A stretch of 64,000 nucleotides of DNA, from contig NZ_JALKBA010000003.1 of the NCBI RefSeq assembly GCF_023015805.1, positions 186,001-250,000 on the forward strand, given 5' to 3'. Every line of letters starts with the position of its first letter. The first letter of the stretch is position 1. Made by a program: the position numbers and the translations under genes. The DNA comes from Cellulophaga sp. F20128 (GTDB taxonomy: Bacteria; Bacteroidota; Bacteroidia; Flavobacteriales; Flavobacteriaceae). The notes below the pieces were generated by a model. The model saw only the letters and a program-made list of their open reading frames with translations. It made no database searches and had not been told where the DNA came from. This document shows positions 54,334 to 62,412 of the stretch, piece by piece.

Positions 54334-57300
54334 CTATTCTTTTACGACCTTCATAACTCCTTGCATAATTCGCCAGTGGCCCGGAAAGGTACAGATAAAG
54401 GGGTATTCTCCAGGCTCTGTGGGAGCTATGAATTTGAGTATTCCTTTTTCTTCCGGGTTTATAATGTCGGTTGCAAAGAGTACCTCAGGCATATCAGGAA
54501 CATAATTTTTTGCTTCCCCATTAGGGTCCATCGCCAATTTATCGGCAGCCATTCCAACTTTTTCTTTTGCATCAATTTTGGTTATGACTAAGTTGTGTTG
54601 CATAAAATCTACATTCTCAAAAACCAGTTTAACCGCCTTTCCTGCCGTCACAACAAATTCGCTTACGTCATATTTCATCTCATTTTTAATGCTCTTGATG
54701 TTAATGATTACAGCTTTCGTATTGCGGTCTCGATTTTCGCCTTTGCCTAAGGTGATGGTATTTATATAGGTCTCTACCAAGCGTTCGGCTATAGAAGTAT
54801 CCGAGAAAAGGTTCTTTGAGGCTTTGTTATAATCCAAAGCAACTTTGTATTTCCAGTCGCCTGCCAAGGAAACCTTAGCGGTTCCAGTTTTTATAAATAG
54901 TTGTTCTTTCTTGCCCCAAATTCCACCCCCGGCACCAGTATCATCAACCCGTACTGCAATTGTATTTTTGCCGGCTTTTAATATTCCAGCAGGAATTTTA
55001 TAATTCCTATTGGCGATATAATCTTGCTCAGTTGCCCCTACAAGGGTTCCATTAACATAAACTTGGTCAGAATCGTCTATTGGACCAAGGGAAATACTAG
55101 CTAACCTATCAGTATTATGAGACGGAACATCAATATAAGTTCTAAACCAAATAACACCATCTATATGTAAGCCAGCATCCTCTATGAGTTGTGGAAGGCG
55201 CATGCTTTTCCATTTGGAATCATCCAATGTTCTAGTTTTATATTGGTTTTTTGCTTTTGATCCAAGCTTAAAATTTGGGTTCGAAGCCATAAATGCGGTT
55301 ATTAACCCTTTGTGGTGTCTACTTCCGGCTACATAAAGTGCTTTGGCTAGCCATTCATCAGCCACAACTTCCTCATTTGTACTATAGTCATACAATTGTT
55401 GCCCGATTTCAGCATTAGGTTCTCTTTCTGAAAAATAGAGTAGCGCTGCCAATTGCACTGCGGCATCCTTGTCTTGAAGAATATTACTTTGCAATAACAA
55501 AGCATCTGTAGCTTCATTTTTTTGCAGAATCTGTAGCGCAGCTTTTCTCACCGCTGCCGCAGGATGGTGTATTGCCGTTGTAAGCACATCTATATGCTCA
55601 TCGCTGTGAAAAGCACCAAGACCCTCTAGCGTCCATAACCCATGTAAAGCACCAGGATTCAGACCCAAACCGTCGAGCTCAGTATTCTGGATTAACGTGA
55701 TTAGATCTGGCACAACCTCTGTAGCACCTTTTTCAACCAATAAACGCTGGGCAGTTATGCGCCAAAATAGATTGGTATTGGAAAGGGCTGTTACCAACCC
55801 TTTTGAATCGTCCTTATCCAAGGTTATGGGTTTCCTGTCCTTGTTATCCTTTGGAACAATACGCCAAACACGCCCTTTAGATTTATCTCGTAAAGGGTTT
55901 TCATAAGCATTTCCTTTACCATTGACAGCATCATATCCTCCTCTAGCTACATTAGGAGTTGGGTTGTGTTGAATGATAAAATTATACCAATCCAATACCC
56001 AAACGGCACCGTCAGGACCTACTTTGGCTTCTACAGGGGAAACCCATTCGTCTGCACTTGCCATTAAATTACCACCGTCCTTTTCTATATATCCAGCTCC
56101 ATCTTTTTTTATGATCGCATTATGTACTAAACCTCCCGTGGGTTCACAAACAAAGGCATAGGAATTCCAATATTGTTTTGGAAAACTACGGGCTGTATAA
56201 AAATGGTGACCTGCAGCAGCTGTAAAACCACCGAAAACGTCTACCTGTCGTATGTTTTGGGTTATGGGAGATATATTGTAATGTCCGTCTATTTTAGCAC
56301 TTCCCTTTATTGAAATACCCTCAATGTCTTTTAAGGTTTTATTCGGAATACCCATGAAAACGCTGTGTGTATTATTGGCGGTGGATGCAAAAATGGAATT
56401 ATCCTCGGTAATGCCCAATCCCCAAGTATTGTTACTCGTATTGGTTAGAAACTCAAAATTACGATAGTCCTTGTTAAAGCGATAGATGCCTTGACTAAAT
56501 TCGAAATTTTCACCAGAGATAGTTCCTTTAAAACCTGAATAGCCAACGGCACCATAGATAGCATTGTCAATTCCCAGCTGCAAGTTAGAAGGTCCGGCAT
56601 GGGTATCAAAAACACCCCAACCGTTAATCGCTATTTCCTTGATATCGGCCTTGTCGTCCCCATCGGTATCTTTTAAAAACAAAAAATAGGGGGCTTGGGA
56701 AACCAAAATTCCCCCATTTACAAAGGTAAAACTGGTAGGGATATTTAACTTATCGGCGAATATGGTAAATTTATCCGCTTTTCCATCTCCGTTGGTGTCT
56801 TCGCAAATTTTAATTCGGTCATCTCCTGAGCCTTTATCATTGCGCACTGTATTGGGGTAATCAACCGTTTCTATCACCCAAAGTCGCCCTTTTTCATCCC
56901 AGTTCATTGCTATGGGGTTTATAATATTTGGTTCGGAAGCAAATAGTTCAAGTTGAAATCCGGCTGGGACTTGAATTAATTTTGCAGATTCTTCAGGAGA
57001 CAGAGGTAATTGGTATTTGGGGGCAGGATCTCTTTTTTCATAATTGGGTATATTGGCCATTTCCTTATACTGTAGGGTTGGCATATCTTTAGTAAATACT
57101 TCCCAGTTTTTTTTAACTTGGTCACTAACCGCCCAAAGAATACCTTCTTTAATCAGGTCTTGAAATTCTGGCTTATTCCAAGTTCGTTCATCATGCCCAT
57201 AGGCGGTATAAAAAACTTTTCCCTTTCCAAATGGCTTTACCCAGGTCCAAGGCTCGTGATGATCACCATCAACCCTTTCCATTAAAACCGTAATATCTGT

Positions 57301-57831
57301 GGCCAATTTATCGTGAACGTAAGTTTCATCCCAGGTAGAGAATTCTTTTGCATTATGCATACTTGGGTGAGTTGCATTAATAATAGTAGCCGTAAACGTA
57401 TCCGTGCCATGGGTTTTAAATTGTCCTCCTACCAAATCTATATACGCATCAGACTCATTAAAACAAAAACTAGCACAATGGATAGGAATAAACGCATGTC
57501 CATCCGCAACATAATCTAATAACGCTTTTTCTTGTTCGGGAAACCTGGCCTCATGATTAGCGTACAGAATTAGTCCGGTGTATCGTTTTAAATTTTCAGG
57601 ATTTAAGTCTTCAACGGTTTCAGTATAGGTAATATTAATACCATTTTTGGTCAGGGCAGCAGCTAATATGGGCATATATGCCTTAGAATTATGGTGTTCT
57701 TGGGCATGTCCTAAAAACAATAATTCTATGCGTCTGGGCTGGTCATCTTTCTTTTTTCTCTGAGACGAATTACAAGCTACGAATGCGACTACAATTAGTA
57801 ATGAGAACAAAGCTGACTTTATATTTTTCAT
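54334..57831 (-). CDS. ThuA / PVC-type dehydrogenase / type-1 copper multidomain lipoprotein
   Basis: 1165-residue lipoprotein. The ATG at 57831 is chosen since it starts a clean signal peptide (MKNIKSALFSLLIVVAF, lipobox VAC), and a longer frame from 57879 would bury it. Order: ThuA-like domain (about 35-250, LLFLGHAQEHHNSKAY, FYTAYGHDERTW), PVC-type propeller (about 295-690), HEAT-like helices (about 700-870), jelly roll (about 890-1010) and a C-terminal azurin-like copper domain with His1079, Cys1147, His1152 and Met1156. There is no CxxCH. The same blocks occur in the gene at 47757, where ThuA is at the other end. It leads the operon with the isomerase and Gfo/Idh genes, which fits sugar oxidation outside and further conversion inside. 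Confidence 0.86.
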   Translation of the reverse strand: MKNIKSALFSLLIVVAFVACNSSQRKKKDDQPRRIELLFLGHAQEHHNSKAYMPILAAALTKNGINITYTETVEDLNPENLKRYTGLILYANHEARFPEQEKALLDYVADGHAFIPIHCASFCFNESDAYIDLVGGQFKTHGTDTFTATIINATHPSMHNAKEFSTWDETYVHDKLATDITVLMERVDGDHHEPWTWVKPFGKGKVFYTAYGHDERTWNKPEFQDLIKEGILWAVSDQVKKNWEVFTKDMPTLQYKEMANIPNYEKRDPAPKYQLPLSPEESAKLIQVPAGFQLELFASEPNIINPIAMNWDEKGRLWVIETVDYPNTVRNDKGSGDDRIKICEDTNGDGKADKFTIFADKLNIPTSFTFVNGGILVSQAPYFLFLKDTDGDDKADIKEIAINGWGVFDTHAGPSNLQLGIDNAIYGAVGYSGFKGTISGENFEFSQGIYRFNKDYRNFEFLTNTSNNTWGLGITEDNSIFASTANNTHSVFMGIPNKTLKDIEGISIKGSAKIDGHYNISPITQNIRQVDVFGGFTAAAGHHFYTARSFPKQYWNSYAFVCEPTGGLVHNAIIKKDGAGYIEKDGGNLMASADEWVSPVEAKVGPDGAVWVLDWYNFIIQHNPTPNVARGGYDAVNGKGNAYENPLRDKSKGRVWRIVPKDNKDRKPITLDKDDSKGLVTALSNTNLFWRITAQRLLVEKGATEVVPDLITLIQNTELDGLGLNPGALHGLWTLEGLGAFHSDEHIDVLTTAIHHPAAAVRKAALQILQKNEATDALLLQSNILQDKDAAVQLAALLYFSEREPNAEIGQQLYDYSTNEEVVADEWLAKALYVAGSRHHKGLITAFMASNPNFKLGSKAKNQYKTRTLDDSKWKSMRLPQLIEDAGLHIDGVIWFRTYIDVPSHNTDRLASISLGPIDDSDQVYVNGTLVGATEQDYIANRNYKIPAGILKAGKNTIAVRVDDTGAGGGIWGKKEQLFIKTGTAKVSLAGDWKYKVALDYNKASKNLFSDTSIAERLVETYINTITLGKGENRDRNTKAVIINIKSIKNEMKYDVSEFVVTAGKAVKLVFENVDFMQHNLVITKIDAKEKVGMAADKLAMDPNGEAKNYVPDMPEVLFATDIINPEEKGILKFIAPTEPGEYPFICTFPGHWRIMQGVMKVVKE

Positions 57832-58024
57832 GGTACCTTGTATTTGATTAGAACAATGATAAGAATTAAACGGTCGCAAAGCGTGCTATATATTGTCTAC
57901 CCTTGACTGTATTATATCATAATATTAGTTTTTTACATATATTTACTGATATATAATTATAAATAACTGCCTTTTTAGTAAAAATTTGATTCCCGAAGGA
58001 ATCATAATTAGACCCCTTATATAC
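57832..58024. promoter_or_regulatory. Divergent control region of the ThuA operon and AraC gene
   Basis: 193-bp AT-rich region between divergent genes. It contains ATTGTCTACC at 57892-57901, which recurs at 58963-58972 upstream of PUL-C susC, and is a candidate binding half-site for the adjacent regulator. No clear TAnnTTTG element is seen. Confidence 0.4.
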
Positions 58025-58891
58025 GTGAAATCTGCCTTACAAAAATCCCCCATTCCAAACGCCCAAGCCTTTGTAGCAAAGTTGTTGCGCCAACCTAATT
58101 TTGACCCCATCTGGCATTTTCATGCGGAGTACCAATTATTTATGGTGTTAAAAGGTAGTGGCACTCGTTTTATAGGAGACCATGTAAAACAATTTAAGAA
58201 AGGGGATATTACTTTTACAGGTCCCAATTTACCGCACATGTGGCGGAGTGATAATGAGGGGATGACCGTAGAAGAAATTGCCTGGTCTGAAGGTATTGTG
58301 GTCTATTTTCACGAGGATTTCATAGGCAATAGCCTTTTGCAGAAGGAAGAAATGATTAAACTGCGGCAGTTATTTCAAAAGAGTTTACGAGGCTTGGATG
58401 TTACTGGGAAAACAGCCCAAAATATTTCAGCCATGATGGCCAATTTACTGCATTTAGAGGGTCTCGATAGCGTATTTGAATTGTTTAAAATTTTACGCTG
58501 CCTAACGCATACAAACGAAACTAACTTATTGGCTAGTCCTGGATATACCAATTCTTTAAAAGAAGGTGATACGGAACGGATGAATACTGTGCATGCCTAT
58601 GTTATGAAAAATTTTAGGGGAAAAATAGAATTGCGCACGGTAGCAACCTTGGCAAATATGACGCCTACTTCCTTTAGTCGATATTTTAAAACCCATGCCA
58701 ATAAATCTTTTTCTGTGTTTTTAAGTGAAATCAGAATTGGCTATGCCTGTAAACTCTTAATAGAAGAAAAAATGAATATTGGTGAGGCATGTTATAAGAG
58801 TGGTTTTCAAACGCTATCGAATTTTAATAAGCAGTTTAAGGCCATCACAAAAAGAACGCCAATGTCCTACAAAAAAAAATATACCATGTAA
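58025..58891 (+). CDS. AraC family transcriptional regulator (GTG start)
   Basis: 288-residue regulator. I place the start at the GTG at 58025, because the sequence from there (VKSALQKSPIPNAQAF) lines up with the start of the paralogue at 51269 (MKSAIGKSPISASKCF), while the 13 codons upstream have no counterpart. Cupin half: FDPIWHFHAEYQLFMVLKGSGTRF (continuing to NLPHMWRSD). HTH half: MTPTSFSRYFKTHANKSFSVF and YKSGFQTLSNFNKQFKAI. It sits between the divergent ThuA operon and PUL-C, and a shared 10-bp motif in front of both suggests it controls both. Confidence 0.9.
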   Translation: MKSALQKSPIPNAQAFVAKLLRQPNFDPIWHFHAEYQLFMVLKGSGTRFIGDHVKQFKKGDITFTGPNLPHMWRSDNEGMTVEEIAWSEGIVVYFHEDFIGNSLLQKEEMIKLRQLFQKSLRGLDVTGKTAQNISAMMANLLHLEGLDSVFELFKILRCLTHTNETNLLASPGYTNSLKEGDTERMNTVHAYVMKNFRGKIELRTVATLANMTPTSFSRYFKTHANKSFSVFLSEIRIGYACKLLIEEKMNIGEACYKSGFQTLSNFNKQFKAITKRTPMSYKKKYTM

Positions 58892-59322
58892 ACATTGACA
58901 TTTGGCAACTGAAACTGCAACTGTTTTTTTATAACGTATAGAAGACAGTGCATGGGTAGCAGATTGTCTACCTAGATTTTTTGAAGGGATTGTTGTGTTT
59001 AACGAAACAATACAATTGTTGCAACAAGCTTTATGAATGTATAAATTGGTATTTGTTTGATAATTTTAAACATAATAGCATCCTAAAAAGGAAAACGATA
59101 TTCCTTTCCTTTGGGTTTTCATTGTTTTATGTGCCTTGTAAAATCTTGTTCTCTATTTATTTGCAAAACAATGCTAGCCCTATAATCTACTGAGGTTGGT
59201 GTAATAAAAAAAATATATTCCGTTGTTGTTTTTTAATTCTATCCATATATCGGCATTATTTGTCCATAGTGTTAACAGTCTTTTAACATTAAATTGCTAT
59301 CAATTAACTAAACAATTAGAAA
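58892..59322. promoter_or_regulatory. 431-bp leader region of PUL-C susC
   Basis: No gene is supported here. A 70-codon frame at 58981-59193 has low-complexity, Cys/Phe-rich content and no family features. GGTAG (58955-58959) and CTACC (58968-58972) form an inverted repeat that includes the 10-bp motif shared with the AraC/ThuA control region. The susC promoter should lie near 59220-59300, where ATTATTTG is only a partial match to TAnnTTTG. Confidence 0.4.
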
Positions 59323-62300
59323 ATGGAAAAACTAAAACTCTTATTTATTGTCCTTATAATGGGCTTTACAAGTAGTGTAATGGCGCAGAGTACGGTGACT
59401 GGTATAGTAACGGATAGTCAAAATGTTCCGATCTTAGGCGTAAACGTTCTTGTTAAGGGTACCGTTAATGGTACAGCCACCGATTTTGATGGTAAATACC
59501 AAATAGCAGCTAAAAATGGGGATATCTTACTATTCTCCTTTGTTGGTTATAAAGCCAAGGAAGTTACCTTTACTGGGCAAACTCAATTAAATATTGTATT
59601 GGAAGAGGATGCTTCACAATTAGATGAGGTCGTAGTTATTGGGTATGGTTCAATTAAAAAAAGCGATTTAACAGGAGCGGTGGTTTCTTTGGATAACGAA
59701 ACACTTACGGCTCAGAAGAAAACCGATATTGGACAGGCTCTTAAAGGGCAGGTTTCAGGGGTTGATGTACGATCATTAAGTAATAAACCAGGTGCACCAT
59801 TAAATATTCGAATTAGAGGAAATACAGCTATTCGAAATGATGCATTTGTAGGTCGTGATGGGGTAAGTGATGCTGCTTCAGCGGATAGATCTAAACCTTT
59901 ATATGTAGTAGATGGTATCTTTTTTGAAGACATCAATATTTTAAATCCTGCAGATATTCAACAAATGGATATATTAAAAGATGCCTCTGCAACCGCTATA
60001 TATGGATCTAGAGGAGCTAATGGTGTTGTAATTATAACTACCAAAAATGGTATTGAGGGCAAAACCGTCTTTACCTATGAAGCAACCCTAGGAATTCATT
60101 CTGTTACAAATGAGCCTGATTATTTTACAGGTGATGAATATGTAAATTTTGTAAATGATGTTATTAGAAGTAGAGAATGGAAGAAGCTTTTTAGCACCAG
60201 TACGCCTACTGCGGCAGATTATGACAATATAAATGTTGCAAGTTTTATTTCTAATGAAATACGAAATACTAATGAAGAAGCAAGTAATGCCGCGAACGGA
60301 CGTTTTACAAATTGGAGAAAAGACTACCAAAAAACAGGTGTACAAACGAGTCATAATTTAGGGATGTCGGGAGGAAGTAATGGGTTAACCTACAATGGTT
60401 CTATTGGTTATTTGAGTGATGAAGGTGTGATAGGTATAGAAGGTTATGAACGTTACAATTTAAGCGCATCTTTATCTAAAAAAGTGTCAGATAAATTTTC
60501 AGTAGGTTTAAAAGCTTATTTAGCTTTTTCTGAACGTGAAGAAGGTAGTAGAGAATTGTATAGAAGCACACAAAGATTACCACCTACCGTAAATTCTCGT
60601 GATACTGATGGCAATCTTATTTTGTTTCCAGACGATCAAGATTTACGTTTTACGAATCCTTATTATGATGCAAATGGAGCGTGGAGAGTGAATACAAAGT
60701 CCTTGGATGTTATAGCTAATGTGTTTTTAAACTATAAGCCTACTGATTGGATTAATTTTAAAACGCAGTTTGCGCCAAATATAAAGAACACAAGATTTGG
60801 TGAATTTAGAGGTTTGTACACAAAGGCTGCCCGAAATGACCCGGGGAGAATCCAATCCCATTATGATGCCTATTTTAATACATCGTATTCTTGGGATAAT
60901 ATTGTTGATTTAAATTTTGATGTTGCAGAAGGACATAATTTAAAAACGACTTTTATTTCTTCTTTGTATTATAACCAACGTGATTGGAGTAATATTGAAA
61001 CTAGAGATTTTGATACCGATGCGTATTTATTTTACAATACACAATCAGGACTTAATATAAGAGACTATAATTCGCAATATAGAAAAGAATCCATAGCTTC
61101 TTTTGCGGGAAGATTAAACTATAGTATTGATGATAAATACCTTTTTACGTTTTCAGGTAGATATGATGGCTCATCTAAATTAGCTGCAAATAATAAATGG
61201 GCTTTCTTCCCTGCAGCAGCGTTTGCATGGAAAGCTAGTGATGAACAGTTTTTACAGGATACAGATTGGTTAAGTAATTTAAAATTACGTTTAAGTTATG
61301 GCGAATCTGGAAACGATACCTCAGCAAGTGCCTATGGATCACTAGCACTTTTAGGAGGGGCAGATTATTTATTTGGAAACACGCTTGTAAATGGAGCTAA
61401 TGTAAACAGTTTTTCAAACTATGATTTAACGTGGGAGAGATCTAAAGAATTTAACGTAGGTCTCGATTTTGGTGTTTTAGACAATAAAATACGCCTTGGT
61501 TTAGAAGTCTATAATAAAAAGACTGTCGGCAGTATCTTAGGACGAACCTTATCTCCAATAACAGGTTTTAGTGCTGCTACAGGAAACTATGGTTCTATTC
61601 GCAATAAAGGGGTGGAAATCACCTTAAATACTAGAAATATACAGACTGAAAACTTTAGCTGGACGACCAATTTAAATTTTTCTAAAAACAAAAATGAAAT
61701 AATAGAATTGGATGGGAATTTAGATCTAATACCTTATGAAAACCATGGAGTATTACAAGTAGGACAACCAGCTGATGCCATTTGGTCTTATGAAAAACTA
61801 GGTATTTGGCAATTAGACGAAGCAGCTGAGGCAGCAGTGTATAATAGATTTCCTGGCGAGTACAAATTTAAAGACCAAAATAATGATGGTGTTTTAGATA
61901 ACGAGGATAAAGTAGTCTTAGGGCAATTGTCACCAGATTGGATAGCAGGTATGATCAATACCTTTACTTATAATAATTTCGACCTTTCAATCCAGGCATA
62001 TACAAGACAAGGTAGTTTTGGACATTCCGAATTTAATCAGCTTTCTGTGCCTTGGCAGGGAGATGATGCTAAATTCAATAAAGTAGATTTGGACTATTGG
62101 ACACCTAATAATCCTACTGCTAATAATCCAGCTTTGGAATATGGTGCAAATACAGATTATTATTATACAGATTTTGATTTTGTACGTATCGGAAACATTG
62201 GTTTGGGATATAAACTTCCAAAAGATATTTTAGATACCTTGAAAATGTCTAGTTTACGTTTTTCATTAGATATTCAAAATCCATTTACTTTTACAGATTA

Positions 62301-62394
62301 TGCTGGTTCAGATCCAGAAACAGGTCTTCAAAATAACTATAACGGAGGGTATTTGACTCAAACAGTGTTGTTTGGACTAAAATTGTCATACTAA
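59323..62394 (+). CDS. SusC-like TonB-dependent transporter (PUL-C)
   Basis: 1023-residue complete SusC. A signal peptide ends near SSVMAQ. The carboxypeptidase-D-like domain (about 23-95) has VTGIVTDSQNVPILGVNVLV and DFDGKYQIAA, followed by EVVVIGYGSIKKSDLTGAV, the plug (about 120-245, LNIRIRGNTAIRN, PLYVVDGIFFED, GANGVVIITTKNG) and a barrel ending in TVLFGLKLSY. It is quite different from the PUL-B SusC, so a different glycan is likely. It is co-transcribed with the susD gene 18 bp downstream. Confidence 0.95.
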   Translation: MEKLKLLFIVLIMGFTSSVMAQSTVTGIVTDSQNVPILGVNVLVKGTVNGTATDFDGKYQIAAKNGDILLFSFVGYKAKEVTFTGQTQLNIVLEEDASQLDEVVVIGYGSIKKSDLTGAVVSLDNETLTAQKKTDIGQALKGQVSGVDVRSLSNKPGAPLNIRIRGNTAIRNDAFVGRDGVSDAASADRSKPLYVVDGIFFEDINILNPADIQQMDILKDASATAIYGSRGANGVVIITTKNGIEGKTVFTYEATLGIHSVTNEPDYFTGDEYVNFVNDVIRSREWKKLFSTSTPTAADYDNINVASFISNEIRNTNEEASNAANGRFTNWRKDYQKTGVQTSHNLGMSGGSNGLTYNGSIGYLSDEGVIGIEGYERYNLSASLSKKVSDKFSVGLKAYLAFSEREEGSRELYRSTQRLPPTVNSRDTDGNLILFPDDQDLRFTNPYYDANGAWRVNTKSLDVIANVFLNYKPTDWINFKTQFAPNIKNTRFGEFRGLYTKAARNDPGRIQSHYDAYFNTSYSWDNIVDLNFDVAEGHNLKTTFISSLYYNQRDWSNIETRDFDTDAYLFYNTQSGLNIRDYNSQYRKESIASFAGRLNYSIDDKYLFTFSGRYDGSSKLAANNKWAFFPAAAFAWKASDEQFLQDTDWLSNLKLRLSYGESGNDTSASAYGSLALLGGADYLFGNTLVNGANVNSFSNYDLTWERSKEFNVGLDFGVLDNKIRLGLEVYNKKTVGSILGRTLSPITGFSAATGNYGSIRNKGVEITLNTRNIQTENFSWTTNLNFSKNKNEIIELDGNLDLIPYENHGVLQVGQPADAIWSYEKLGIWQLDEAAEAAVYNRFPGEYKFKDQNNDGVLDNEDKVVLGQLSPDWIAGMINTFTYNNFDLSIQAYTRQGSFGHSEFNQLSVPWQGDDAKFNKVDLDYWTPNNPTANNPALEYGANTDYYYTDFDFVRIGNIGLGYKLPKDILDTLKMSSLRFSLDIQNPFTFTDYAGSDPETGLQNNYNGGYLTQTVLFGLKLSY

Positions 62395-62412
62395 TTTTAA
62401 AAATATATAAAT

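Noticed and set aside
58981-59193. 70-codon plus-strand frame before PUL-C susC
   Set aside because: Composition is typical of AT-rich noncoding DNA and there is no homology or conserved motif that I recognise.
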